DNA of 64,000 nt from contig DGSC01000014.1 of NCBI GenBank assembly GCA_002391275.1, positions 1 to 64,000 on the forward strand, read 5' to 3'. The DNA is from Prevotellaceae bacterium UBA4372 (GTDB lineage Bacteria > Bacteroidota > Bacteroidia > Bacteroidales > Bacteroidaceae). Made by a program: the position numbers and the translations under genes. Shown here piece after piece: positions 32,844 to 42,179 of the stretch. Each line of letters starts with the position of its first letter. The stretch's first letter is position 1. The notes under the pieces were generated by a model. The model was given only the letters and a program-made list of their open reading frames with translations. It did not search any database and was not told where the DNA came from.

Positions 32844-32980
32844 CAACCAAAGCGGCCCAAATCGGACGTTTTAGCTCGTTTATCTGCCCTGATTTTTTTA
32901 TTATTCAGTAATCATTAATCATTCAAAACGTTATTGCCTATCGAAAGATCATTACTCCTAAACACATTCATTAGATAGTA

Positions 32981-33574
32981 ATGCAAAATCTCAGTAAAGA
33001 GACGGATGAGCGACTTATCCAGCTCTACGAAAATGGCAATGATGCGGCATTTGATATTCTGCTCGAGCGTCATCAGCATTCTTTGTTCTCCTATATCTTA
33101 GCCATTGTGCACGATGAAGAACAGGCGAATGATGTTTTCCAAGAGACCTTCTTTAAGGCCATAACCTACATCCGGTCCCACCGCTACACGGATAATGGTA
33201 AGTTCCAGGGATGGTTGATGCGAATTGCACGTAACCTTATCATTGACAACGCCCGTCACCAGCGTCCTCAAGTGGATGTCTCGGCGGACAAAGACTATGA
33301 TGCGCTCCAGAATATGGTTTCTTTGTCGGTAGCTTCCATCGAGTCAGACATTCATAATGAGCAGACCGTTTCCGACCTTGCGGATATGATTGCACGTCTG
33401 CCTATGTCGCAGCGCGAGGTGGTGAAGATGCGTATCTACGAGGATTTGTCGTTCAAGGAGATAGCAACTCTTACAAACTGCAGCATCAACACGGCTCTTG
33501 GCCGAATGCGCTATGCTATCATCAATCTGCGGAAAATGGCGGTTGGCAAGGACCTTACGTTTATAGAAAAATAA
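32981..33574 (+). CDS. ECF-type RNA polymerase sigma factor
   Basis: 197 residues with the two-domain ECF layout. Region 2 (about residues 15-90) includes HQHSLFSYILAIVHDEEQANDVFQETF, split across helices, and GKFQGWLMRIARNLIIDNAR. Region 4 (about 125-185) includes LPMSQREVVKMRIYEDLSFKEIA and NCSINTALGRMRYAIINLR, the promoter -35-type binding helix-turn-helix. No anti-sigma (FecR-like) gene is adjacent, unlike sigma factors that govern Sus-type uptake loci. The next genes downstream are on the opposite strand. Regulon unknown. Confidence 0.9.
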   Translation: MQNLSKETDERLIQLYENGNDAAFDILLERHQHSLFSYILAIVHDEEQANDVFQETFFKAITYIRSHRYTDNGKFQGWLMRIARNLIIDNARHQRPQVDVSADKDYDALQNMVSLSVASIESDIHNEQTVSDLADMIARLPMSQREVVKMRIYEDLSFKEIATLTNCSINTALGRMRYAIINLRKMAVGKDLTFIEK

Positions 33575-33615
33575 GAGTCATATCAATCCTCCTGCTGTTA
33601 GGGCGTAGGAATAAC

Positions 33616-33661
33616 AATCCCGCTGAAATTCAGAAAGAAAGAATTTCAGCGGGATTTCTTT
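33616..33661 (+). terminator. Terminator between the sigma factor and the C10 protease
   Basis: A perfect 16-bp stem (AATCCCGCTGAAATTC with its complement) and a 9-nt loop, then T-rich sequence on the plus strand. The minus-strand side is also moderately T-rich, so it may serve both convergent genes. Confidence 0.85.
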
Positions 33662-33685
33662 GTCACGTTGGTATCTATTATGGCT

Positions 33686-35377
33686 TCAACGTACAATCTT
33701 GTAAGCTTTCTCGCCCTGCGTCACCACCAATATGCCACGGGCAGGGATGTCCCAGAGGTTGAAGCTGGACGTGGGGGCACTGTAGACCAACCGTCCGGAA
33801 GCATCATAAACGCGGGCGAGACTGTCGGCCGCTTTCGTTCGTTTATCTGCAATGATTCCATGAATTGCGTCAGCCGAATCCATTTTCACTGGCTCGGAAA
33901 TCGAAGCCGTTCCGTCGCCATTAATCGTGACATCATATGCAATCTCACCACCTTGACAATAAAGCGAGCGCCATTGAGTGTCCTGGTCATCGTGCACGCC
34001 GAAGCTCATCCTGTATGTGTGGCCTGTTCTAAGATCCGCTACGTCGTAGTAGAACATCAATCCGTCGGCAAAGTAACCAGTGGCGCAGTAGATGGTATCT
34101 CTGTCTGGTTCTGCAACAATCCATTGCGAACCATCCGTAAGGTCGGTGGCAAAAAGCCCTATAGAACCGCACATGTCAGTTCCGTTCTCATTGAAGAAAC
34201 CATTTGGAATGTTTACCTGAATGCATTGTTGAACGTCAATCCCATGAACTTCATCTACAAAAGGTTCGTACTTGAACGTATAAGGTTCCTTGCCACTCAT
34301 TCTTATTCGCCCTTCGATGTGGTCGGAAGCTGATACAGTCGGGCGGATTCCATAGATGTATGCTTGTGAATCCTTGAAATAACCTTCGGGAGAATCCATG
34401 AGGTCAATGGCATAGAAGCCATTGTATTTGCCGTCCCATCCCCAGTTTACCCACACCAGTCCTTCGTCGTCTATACCACTGAGCACAAAGGCATGGCCGC
34501 CAAAGTTGGCGTCCGAGCCACCGAAGACGATAGGCATCTTGGCCATTAGTTCGTTGTAGATAGTCTGATAGAAACGTTCGTCACTGACGTAGCCGCGGGT
34601 CCATGTCTTTACGGAAGCTTTGGGGTAACCGAAATAATAGGTTAGGGCGCGAGCTGCCATGAAGGTGTATGTGCCGCTGCCACTATTGGCATATTGCATG
34701 CATGTAGCATAGCCACAGTCGGCTAAGAACTGAGCTACATCGTTTCCCTGTCGTGGACCAGAAGCTGAGTAATTGTCCTTGAAGTTCCAAGTATATGTGC
34801 TATTTACTTCCGCCGTGTAGCGTCGCATGGAATCTGTCATGACGTAGTAGTTCTCCTCAAACTGAGCTGAAGCCGGATATTTCCAATAGTTCATGGCTTG
34901 TGCCAAGGCTGTGGCTACACATCCGGAAGGCATTTGGTTGGGCGTCTTGCGGTTGAACGGCGCTCCTTGCCCCCAAAGTGTTGTGATGAAGTTGTCAACG
35001 GGCTTGAATGTAGCCATATGTTTCACACTTTTTCCTGATGCCATTAGCTTCTTGACAGAATGGAACCACCATTGCACGTCCGCAGGAATACTGTCGGCAT
35101 TAAACTCTGCGTCGCTATATGCCAATACGGCTGGGTATTTAGTATTACGTGCAATAACGACGAAACCTTTGCCGTCTTGGGGACTGAATACAGTGTAAGT
35201 ATCGTCAACCATTGGCGTATAGAGCAAGGACTGTATAGGTTTCCTCTGTTGATTAAAGGCCTGATTGCTACTTCTGAAATGAGAAGCTGCAATGGTTCGC
35301 ATCTCCTGATCTGTTCTATTCTCTGCTATTGAGGCAATAGCAATAGTAAGGAAGATAAAAGTAAGCAGTTTCCTCAT
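33686..35377 (-). CDS. Secreted C10 (streptopain/SpeB-like) cysteine protease, left locus
   Basis: 563 residues from the ATG at 35377; four more are open upstream. A signal peptide (KLLTFIFLTIAIASIAE) is followed by a propeptide (about 20-135) resembling the SpeB inhibitory domain. The catalytic Cys lies in NQMPSGCVATALAQAMNYW (about residue 153). The catalytic His is in FGGHAFVLSGID, followed by the LVWVNWGWDGKYNGFY tryptophan loop. After a beta-rich region the protein ends RVYDASGRLVYS and FNLWDIPARGILVV, a short type IX-like sorting tail nearly identical to that of the other C10 protein in this window. It is the last gene of a SusC-SusD-lipoprotein-C10 operon, separated by a hairpin, so it may feed peptides to that transporter. 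Confidence 0.88.
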   Translation of the reverse strand: MRKLLTFIFLTIAIASIAENRTDQEMRTIAASHFRSSNQAFNQQRKPIQSLLYTPMVDDTYTVFSPQDGKGFVVIARNTKYPAVLAYSDAEFNADSIPADVQWWFHSVKKLMASGKSVKHMATFKPVDNFITTLWGQGAPFNRKTPNQMPSGCVATALAQAMNYWKYPASAQFEENYYVMTDSMRRYTAEVNSTYTWNFKDNYSASGPRQGNDVAQFLADCGYATCMQYANSGSGTYTFMAARALTYYFGYPKASVKTWTRGYVSDERFYQTIYNELMAKMPIVFGGSDANFGGHAFVLSGIDDEGLVWVNWGWDGKYNGFYAIDLMDSPEGYFKDSQAYIYGIRPTVSASDHIEGRIRMSGKEPYTFKYEPFVDEVHGIDVQQCIQVNIPNGFFNENGTDMCGSIGLFATDLTDGSQWIVAEPDRDTIYCATGYFADGLMFYYDVADLRTGHTYRMSFGVHDDQDTQWRSLYCQGGEIAYDVTINGDGTASISEPVKMDSADAIHGIIADKRTKAADSLARVYDASGRLVYSAPTSSFNLWDIPARGILVVTQGEKAYKIVR

Positions 35378-35407
35378 GCTGAAACTCATGGAAAAGTTAA
35401 TGAAATA

Positions 35408-35437
35408 GCGTGGTGTCTGCTTGCGCAGGCACCACGC
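35408..35437 (-). promoter_or_regulatory. Intercistronic hairpin before the left C10 protease
   Basis: GCGTGGTGTCTGC faces GCAGGCACCACGC across 4 nt, with one G:T pair. Only a weak T-rich tail follows on the minus strand, so it looks like an attenuator or RNA-stability element rather than a full terminator. Confidence 0.6.
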
Positions 35438-35475
35438 GTTGTTTGAATTAGAGATACTTCATTCGTTGCGATAGC

Positions 35476-36351
35476 TTATTCGCCAGGCACGAATTGATCG
35501 GTATCTGTGTTTGCAGCCCATCCTAAGCTACCAGCAGTTACGTGGAGCTGAAGATGGAGATAACCGTAATAGTCATTGTCCCAGACAGCAACGCCATAAC
35601 CTAAGTCTTGGCAGTATGAATCGTCGTTTTGCCAATAGCCGAGGTCGCGTACATAGATGGTTCCGTATGTACCGTAAGCAAAAGCCGTAGGTTGTGCCGG
35701 TACACGATAGAACGTGTAAGGGCCATCTTCGTCCTCTCCTTTCCACTGTGTCTTGACGAGCTGTAGGTGTATGCCTGGGCCATAGAGGTCGCGGTAGCGG
35801 AAGAGGGTGGGATCGTCGCCACATTGTTGGAACTCTGTCTTTGCCGATTCCATTTCGAAATAAGCCTGCGGACGGGCGGCAAAGTAATAAGTTCCTTTGG
35901 CCAAGGTCGTCCAAGGTATGCCGCGGAAGTCGAAGGAGCGAGTCTGATGTTTGTTGCCGCCAACAGCTACGAAAGTGACAACATTGTCACCGCCTTTGCA
36001 ATTCACGATAACTGTCGCATTTTTGCCATTGCCAGCTTCGTCTTTTACGAGTTCACTGACTTTGGTGCCGTTTTCAATGATGTACGAAGCATAAGCGTTC
36101 TCATCTAACCCACGCTCTTCTTTTGCTTGGGGCGACTCACAAAAATAGTAGACATCTGTGACCTTGTTGTTGGCTGCCACAAGAACCTGGACATCAAGGT
36201 CTGGGTCGTTGGGTGCTGAAGGGGTCGACTGGTAGAGCGCGATATTAGGCTCGCTGTCATGGCCGGGCTCTGTACCTTCGTCCTCGGTGCAAGAGGCGAA
36301 AGCGACCAGACCCATTGCCATCAGGAAAAATCTATAAATATACTTTTTCAT
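35476..36351 (-). CDS. Surface lipoprotein in SusE-like position, left locus
   Basis: 291 residues with a lipoprotein signal ending VAFASC (Cys21), followed by an acidic TEDEGTEPG stretch, the pattern that sends Bacteroidetes lipoproteins to the cell surface. The body is beta-rich and aromatic-rich, with no catalytic motif. The N-terminal half (about 35-140) resembles immunoglobulin or fibronectin-like folds (LDVQVLVAANNKVTDVYYF). It lies 30 bp after SusD and upstream of the protease. Probably a substrate-binding accessory of the SusC/SusD complex; an inhibitor of the adjacent C10 protease is another possibility that the sequence does not settle. Confidence 0.6.
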   Translation of the reverse strand: MKKYIYRFFLMAMGLVAFASCTEDEGTEPGHDSEPNIALYQSTPSAPNDPDLDVQVLVAANNKVTDVYYFCESPQAKEERGLDENAYASYIIENGTKVSELVKDEAGNGKNATVIVNCKGGDNVVTFVAVGGNKHQTRSFDFRGIPWTTLAKGTYYFAARPQAYFEMESAKTEFQQCGDDPTLFRYRDLYGPGIHLQLVKTQWKGEDEDGPYTFYRVPAQPTAFAYGTYGTIYVRDLGYWQNDDSYCQDLGYGVAVWDNDYYGYLHLQLHVTAGSLGWAANTDTDQFVPGE

Positions 36352-36381
36352 TGCGTTAATACTTTATGTTTTTGTGCATAA

Positions 36382-38046
36382 TTACCAAATGTGTTCAGGC
36401 GAGTCGCCTTCAGGACGTACTGGGTCCGGATTGTTGACAAGAGCCTTGTTGTTGTCGGCTTCAGTGCCTACGAAACACCAGTTCATCCAGCCTGGAATGC
36501 TTGTCGTATTGAAGCGGCATCCTTCAACATGGTTGGAGTTGGGGTACGAACGAATGATGCCTTTTCCCAGACGCTTGATGTCGAAGGTGGCGAAACCTTC
36601 GCCCCAGAGTTCAACACGACGTTGCCACCATACTTCGTTTTGGAAAGCGGGGGTCGTAGCATTGCCGTATGCTTCGTTGTGCTTTCCGTATTCGTAAGCT
36701 GCATCACGGGTCTTTGCAAATGCCGTCAACAACTGAATACCGCGGTTCTGGTCTTGCATGCCGGCAGCCTCGGCCTCGATGAGCTTCATCTCTTCTACGC
36801 GCATGAGAGGTACAGATACGACCCAAGCGGTGTACTTGACGTCATACTTGCCAGCCTGTGGGCGGAACTTGAGGTTGAAGCCGCCGGGACCATATTCAGC
36901 AGCGAGGGCAGAAGTCAGGAGCTGAGCTGGATGATCGGAATAAGCTGTCAGTGCCTGAGCAGCCTCTGCCGATGTCATGTCGTCGATGGCGAAGTCTACG
37001 AACAAGCCTTTACGGAAGTCCGTTGCAGGAATTGTCTCATAGAGGTGGCGGTCGATGACCATGGGATAGCCATAGAATGCGCCCATGCCACACTCGAATC
37101 CGTTCTCCATAATCATCATGCTACCCCAGCTTGAGTCGCCGTCGTTATCGAGAATGTTGGGATCAGTATCCTTATATTGGGTTGCGAACATCCAAGAGCT
37201 GGTAGGCGTGTTGAATCCATAGTCGCGGCTCATGTACTCTTCTTTGCTCATCATCGTGTAGCCTTCCTGAGCCTTCTTAGCATACAGCTCGGCATTAGCC
37301 CAGTCGCGCTTCTCAAGATAGGTACGTGCCTTCAGACCGTAGACGACCGAGAGGTCGGGCGTGTAGACGTCAGTACGTTCGTAGTTGGCGAGTAGCTTTT
37401 CAGCCTCGTCGAGGTCGCGAAGAATGAAATCAAAGGCTTGCTCCCAAGTCATACGAGGATTGTTGTAGCTCTCATCTATAGTCGTAGTTTCGGTAATCTT
37501 AACTGTGGTGGGAGCCTGAGGATTCTGATAGTAGGGCTCGTTGGCGAACATCCTGACAAGGTCGAGATAGTGCATGGCGCGCATGGCGTAGGCGATACCT
37601 GCACCTACTTCATGTCTTTCTTTGGGCTGTGCATAGCCTGTAGCTCCTGCCATGTTGATTGTCAGGTTGATGTCCTTAATCCATTTGTAATAGACCGTTA
37701 TAGGCAACTGTGTTACAGCCCATCCGGGAGCTAAGTACGTGAAGTTCTGGTACCAACTGCTATAAGCTCCATAGTTGACGGGAATAATATCTTGTCCTTC
37801 AACATCACGGGTGATGAAGAAAGTGGGATAACCAAAGTCCCACATATTTCCGCTGTCGTTGTTATAGAGGAACTCGCCAACTAAACCGTCGGTGAGCGAA
37901 GCAACATAGTTGTCGAACACGCCAGGGGCATTAGCCATCTGTTCTTCGGTAACATAGCTGGTCTGAGGGTCGATTTCCTCGATACAGGAAGTGAGGAAGG
38001 GAACGCAGACGCTTGCCGTCAGTATTATTGAAAATATCTTTTTCAT
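36382..38046 (-). CDS. SusD/RagB-family outer-membrane lipoprotein, left locus
   Basis: 554 residues. The signal ends PFLTSC (Cys21), followed by acidic IEEIDPQ. SusD-family helical (TPR-like) features are seen in GIAYAMRAMHYLDLVRMFANEPYYQ, AFDFILRDLDEAEKLL and VYGLKARTYLEKRDWANAELYAKKA. The usual late motif appears as LMRVEEMKLIEAEAAG and WQRRVELWGEGFATFDIKR. SusD lids bind substrate over the paired SusC barrel. It starts 27 bp after the SusC stop. Whether the ligand is glycan or peptide is unclear; the protease in the operon and RagB-like features make peptide plausible. Confidence 0.93.
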   Translation of the reverse strand: MKKIFSIILTASVCVPFLTSCIEEIDPQTSYVTEEQMANAPGVFDNYVASLTDGLVGEFLYNNDSGNMWDFGYPTFFITRDVEGQDIIPVNYGAYSSWYQNFTYLAPGWAVTQLPITVYYKWIKDINLTINMAGATGYAQPKERHEVGAGIAYAMRAMHYLDLVRMFANEPYYQNPQAPTTVKITETTTIDESYNNPRMTWEQAFDFILRDLDEAEKLLANYERTDVYTPDLSVVYGLKARTYLEKRDWANAELYAKKAQEGYTMMSKEEYMSRDYGFNTPTSSWMFATQYKDTDPNILDNDGDSSWGSMMIMENGFECGMGAFYGYPMVIDRHLYETIPATDFRKGLFVDFAIDDMTSAEAAQALTAYSDHPAQLLTSALAAEYGPGGFNLKFRPQAGKYDVKYTAWVVSVPLMRVEEMKLIEAEAAGMQDQNRGIQLLTAFAKTRDAAYEYGKHNEAYGNATTPAFQNEVWWQRRVELWGEGFATFDIKRLGKGIIRSYPNSNHVEGCRFNTTSIPGWMNWCFVGTEADNNKALVNNPDPVRPEGDSPEHIW

Positions 38047-38073
38047 AATAGTATATGTGTTCTATGTTTTTGT

Positions 38074-41000
38074 TTAGAATGAAACTTGAATACCACCCAT
38101 GATAGTGCGTAACGGGCTCATGACGGCTGCTCCTCCTGACGGAGTGTCTACGAAGTTGTATCGTGGGTCAAGACCCTTGCGTGCGCTCCAGAAGCAGAGG
38201 TTTTCGCCCTGTGCGTATACGCGGATCTTGTTGATCTGAGCCTTGCGTGTGATGCGTGCAGGGATGGTGTAGCCAACCATGAAGCTCTGGAAGTTGAGGT
38301 AACTGGCCTTTGTGAGGAAGCGTGTGCTACGTGTTCCACCAGCAACATAGAGGTCGTCGAGGTATTGGAAGCGGGGAATATCGCTCTCGGTGTTGTTCGG
38401 TGTCCAAGCTTTGAGGATATCCTTGTGATAGGTAGCACCTGTGGCATTAGCCGTGATGGGATTCATCAGCTGTGCATAACCGAAGTCGTAGATTTTGCCG
38501 CCGATCTGATAGTCGAAGGTTGCGCTAAGGTCGAAGTCCCACAGGCGAAGTGTTGTGGCAAAGCCGCCGAACACCTTCGGCAGTACGCTTCCTTGCTCAT
38601 AATAGCTGGCCTTGTTGTAGTCTGTCGTGGTGAAATCGTGGTTCTTACCGGGAACGGCTGTCTTGGAGCTGGAGTTTTCGAGATTCTTGTCGACCCAATA
38701 GAGGGGTTGGCCATACTCGTTCACGCCTGCATACTCAGGAATCATGGCATTGTAGAGTGGCTTGCCTACCTCATACCAGTGGGTAAGCATGTTCTGACCG
38801 CCAAGGATTTGGTCGCCGGCAGCGAAGCCTCCGTTCATCTCCACCTTGCTTTCAACGAGCTTGAGGATGCGTGTGGTGTTGTGTGAGAGGTTGGCAGAAA
38901 CGTTCCAAACGATATTCTTCTGGCGGATGATGTCGCCGGCAAGCGTGAGTTCCACACCGCGATTGCGGATATCACCTACATTAGAGTAGAGACCGCGGGC
39001 GCCAAAAGTCTCTGCAATGCTTACCCAGAAGAGCATGTCGTCTACGCGCTTATTGTAGAAGTCGATGCCGCCTGTAAGGCGTCCACGCCAGAAGCTCCAT
39101 TCGATACCAAGGTTGTAGTTGGTTGTTGTTTCCCAGGTAATGTCAGGGTTGCCCAAGGACCAATAAGAGGGAATCATGGTGTTGTTGCCCTTGGAGAGGC
39201 TATAGAGGGTGGCATACCGCCAGTTACCGATGGCGTCGTTACCTTGCTGACCGATAGAGAATTTAAGTTTCAGCTGGTCTACCCAAGTGGCTCCTGTTTC
39301 CTTGAAGAAGTTTTCTTTGTTGATGAGCCAGCCGGCACCTGCGCTCCAGAAATTACCCCAGCGGTTATCCTTATAGAAGCGTGATGTGGCATCACGGCGG
39401 AAAGAGACGTTGGCAAAGTACTTCTCGTCGTAGTTGTAGAGCGCATTGGCAAAGTAACCTTCGACATTATAGGCGCTGGTTGAGGAGCCGGAATCATAGC
39501 GGTCGCTGAAAGCGTTGATTTCCTGAATCTCAGGTGAGAAACCGCCACGTGCAACTGCAGAGAGACTGCGGCTCTGTGTCTTGTACCATTCGTGGCCAAC
39601 CATCACGTTGACATCATGCAGACCGAACTTCTTGAAGAAGGTAAGTGTCTGAATGTAGTTCTGACGGAAGCTCGTGCCTTGCCCTTTGACGATCTGACCG
39701 TTGTTCGCGGACTGTGCACCGTAGAATGGATTGGTGTAGTCGCTTGAGGAGGTCTGACCGAAATTCAGGTTGTTGGTGCTGTTGAAACGCAGCCAAGATG
39801 TGAGGTCTACGTCGAGGGTGAATGTTCCATTGAACTGGTGTCCCCAGCTATATACGTCGTCGTACATGTTCTGGCTGATAGGGTTGTAGGTATATCCGTA
39901 AGGACGTGTGCCGATACCTGGGAAGTTGCTGTTGGGCACACCGTAGTCGTAATGCTTGTGACCGAACTCGTCAGTGTTGATGACTGGCTTGCCGTTTGCA
40001 TCGAGTACGCGTACGTACAGCGGGTAGATAGGAGCAATCTGTGTGGCCCATGCGCGCAGGTTCGAGAGGTTGGGGTTGGAAGTAGTCTTGCTGTGGACAT
40101 AGCCTACATTGGCTCCGATCTTCAACCATTTACGGATGCGATAGTCGGTCTTCAATCGTGCTGTGATACGCTCGAAGTTGGCCTTGTCTACGATACCGTC
40201 CTCGTTGAGGTAGCCAAGGCTTGCATACCAGCCGCCTTGCTTGGAGCCGCCGCTGGCGTTGATATTGTATTCCTGACGGAAACCTGTCTTGAAGGCCTCG
40301 TCCTCAAACTTGTCGGGGATAATATAGTAATCGGTGCCCTCGTAGTTGTAAGTGTTTCCGAGCTTTGCGTTGGGGTTGAGCTTGCCGTTCATCCCGATGA
40401 GCATTTCTCCGTCGGGAACCTGGTAGGGGTTGTAGTGCAGACCTGTGGCACCGTTGATCATTGCATTGTTTGCATAAGCATTGGCGTCGGCTGCAGACAT
40501 GCCCATCTTATAGAACCCGTGGTTGTAGAACTGGGAATAATAGGTTTCCATGAACTGGGCGGGGTCGTCAATGGTTTCATAGTCCTGCAGGGCACGGCTG
40601 TTGGCGCCCCATTTCATATCGATATTGATTTGGGGCTTTTCGGCATCACCCTTCTTCGTTGTTACGAGGATGACACCAGCAGCACCGCGTGCACCATACA
40701 AAGCGGCAGAAGCAGCATCCTTGAGTACGGTCACGCTCTCAATGTCTTCGGTGGGAATGTTGAGGAGGCTGGCAGGATAGGGCGAGCCGTCGACAATGAC
40801 CAGCGGGCTGGAATTCGCATTGGTGTAGATGCCGGGCACGCCGCGAATGTTCATCTTGCCGGAATCGCTACCAGGGCTGCCGCTGGCACCGCGGATCTGA
40901 AGACCAGGAACGGCACCGACAAGTGCATCCTGGACATTAGATGTAATCTTTTTGCTCAGTTCGTCTGAGTTGACGACCACAGCCGAACCTGTGAATGAGC

Positions 41001-41340
41001 TCTTGGTTTGCTGACCGAACGCTACGACCATTACCTCGTCGAGAAGGCGGTTGTCAGTGTCAAGTGAGATGCGCATGCCGTTGCGAGCCTTCACTACGCG
41101 TTGGATCATTCCGATGTGACTGATCTCCAAGCGGGTGTCTGCGTCGGGAACAGAGATGGTGAATGCACCATCAATGTTTGTCACTGTGCCGGTTTTTGAG
41201 CCAAGAATCTTGACTGAAGCACCGGGGAGAGGCTGACCATCGTCGGCTGAGATGATGGTACCCTTTACTTGTACCTGAGCCAAAGCTGCACCTGCGCAAA
41301 GGAACAACGAGGCCAGAAACATAGAAAGTCTTTTTTCCAT
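38074..41340 (-). CDS. SusC/RagA-family TonB-dependent outer-membrane transporter, left locus
   Basis: 1088 residues. A signal peptide (RLSMFLASLFLCAGAALAQ) is followed by a CarboxypepD-reg-like domain (about 22-105; VKGTIISADDGQPLPGASV), a TonB-box region (DEVMVVAFGQQTKSSFTG), a plug with the VTVLKDAASAALYGARGAAG signature near residue 205, and a 22-strand barrel ending in aromatic GGIQVSF. The first 95 nt of the gene and the 41 nt before it form an inverted repeat with the susC on the other side (one mismatch). No canonical promoter is visible directly upstream. Imports a large substrate in partnership with the SusD protein. Confidence 0.94.
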   Translation of the reverse strand: MEKRLSMFLASLFLCAGAALAQVQVKGTIISADDGQPLPGASVKILGSKTGTVTNIDGAFTISVPDADTRLEISHIGMIQRVVKARNGMRISLDTDNRLLDEVMVVAFGQQTKSSFTGSAVVVNSDELSKKITSNVQDALVGAVPGLQIRGASGSPGSDSGKMNIRGVPGIYTNANSSPLVIVDGSPYPASLLNIPTEDIESVTVLKDAASAALYGARGAAGVILVTTKKGDAEKPQINIDMKWGANSRALQDYETIDDPAQFMETYYSQFYNHGFYKMGMSAADANAYANNAMINGATGLHYNPYQVPDGEMLIGMNGKLNPNAKLGNTYNYEGTDYYIIPDKFEDEAFKTGFRQEYNINASGGSKQGGWYASLGYLNEDGIVDKANFERITARLKTDYRIRKWLKIGANVGYVHSKTTSNPNLSNLRAWATQIAPIYPLYVRVLDANGKPVINTDEFGHKHYDYGVPNSNFPGIGTRPYGYTYNPISQNMYDDVYSWGHQFNGTFTLDVDLTSWLRFNSTNNLNFGQTSSSDYTNPFYGAQSANNGQIVKGQGTSFRQNYIQTLTFFKKFGLHDVNVMVGHEWYKTQSRSLSAVARGGFSPEIQEINAFSDRYDSGSSTSAYNVEGYFANALYNYDEKYFANVSFRRDATSRFYKDNRWGNFWSAGAGWLINKENFFKETGATWVDQLKLKFSIGQQGNDAIGNWRYATLYSLSKGNNTMIPSYWSLGNPDITWETTTNYNLGIEWSFWRGRLTGGIDFYNKRVDDMLFWVSIAETFGARGLYSNVGDIRNRGVELTLAGDIIRQKNIVWNVSANLSHNTTRILKLVESKVEMNGGFAAGDQILGGQNMLTHWYEVGKPLYNAMIPEYAGVNEYGQPLYWVDKNLENSSSKTAVPGKNHDFTTTDYNKASYYEQGSVLPKVFGGFATTLRLWDFDLSATFDYQIGGKIYDFGYAQLMNPITANATGATYHKDILKAWTPNNTESDIPRFQYLDDLYVAGGTRSTRFLTKASYLNFQSFMVGYTIPARITRKAQINKIRVYAQGENLCFWSARKGLDPRYNFVDTPSGGAAVMSPLRTIMGGIQVSF

Positions 41341-41381
41341 AAATACTCTCTTTAATTAAACATAATACTTGTTAGTAGAAA
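41246..41381 (-). repeat. Left arm of a 136-bp inverted repeat spanning the susC start
   Basis: 95 bp of coding sequence and 41 bp of upstream DNA of the left susC. It matches 42248-42383 in inverted orientation with one mismatch (the base at nt 47 of the gene). Identity falls sharply at both ends of this segment. Confidence 0.9.
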
Positions 41382-41704
41382 TGTCTACAAAGACTTTCTT
41401 GGCTTTGTGCCTATTTCGTTACGCGCGCGTACATTAAAATATATAATATTGCAGGGCTCGAGATTAGTATATATTGTTTTATCCATATAGCCCCAAGGGC
41501 TCACAGTATAATAATGGCTTTATGAGAGCTGTGTTTCTGTTCACTGAGCAAAAGTGTCGTTTAATTTATACCTGCTGCTCAGTACTATCCAAGTAGGGTA
41601 CTGCCGACGCATTGGCTTTTTGCGTTTCTCCAATGACATACGCTGTATTTCATTATAGTTGTTGGCTTTTGTAAGAATATGCAGGCTGCAGAAAAGCTAC
41701 ACGT

Positions 41705-41843
41705 AGGTGCATCACACAATTCTCTTAGGTGCATCACACAATTCTCTTAGGTGCATCACGCAATTCTCTTAGGTGCATCACACAATTCTCTTAGGTGCAT
41801 CGTGCAATTCTCTTAGGTGCATCGTGCAATTCTCTTAGGTGCA
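41705..41843 (+). repeat. 22-bp tandem repeat array, site 1 (seven AGGTGC starts)
   Basis: Units begin at 41705, 41727, 41749, 41771, 41793, 41815 and 41837, exactly 22 bp apart. The consensus is AGGTGCATC followed by ACACAATTCTCTT or GTGCAATTCTCTT. There are no spacers, so it is a minisatellite and not a CRISPR array. Confidence 0.95.
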
Positions 41844-42149
41844 ACGGCTTTTGAGCCTTAATGAATAGTTTTGGCAGGATTCTTCTTTCATGGAGAAGGC
41901 AAGGCTATTACATGATTTCCTTTTGTCTTGGTTGTGGGCTAACGCCGTCGTTGACCATCCAGCAGTCGTACATTTTCACACTCAACAGCCATAAAAAATG
42001 TAATAATTCGTTATGCTTCTGCAAAAAAAAGTAAAAAGAGCGAGGCTTGCGAGCTACTGACAAGCGTAGATTTATTTAGCAAAAAGGCGTTTCTGGCGAC
42101 GCTTTTTGTTCAAAACGCAAGAAAAAACATCATTTTTTTAAAAAATTTA

Positions 42150-42179
42150 TTGTAGTTAGCATAATTTATATTAATTTTG
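42150..42179 (+). promoter_or_regulatory. Bacteroidetes promoter for the right susC operon
   Basis: TTG (in TTTATTG) at 42150-42152, a 19-bp spacer, then TAATTTTG at 42172-42179. Transcription would start about 100 nt before the ATG at 42289. It lies inside the segment bounded by the 136-bp inverted repeats. Confidence 0.75.

Noticed and set aside
39838..40968. 376-residue open frame antisense to the left susC
   Set aside because: Shadow of the SusC coding frame with low-complexity Val/Ala/Gly-rich translation.
41705..41843. CRISPR array
   Set aside because: Units are contiguous with a 22-bp period and no variable spacers; no cas genes are nearby. It is a minisatellite.
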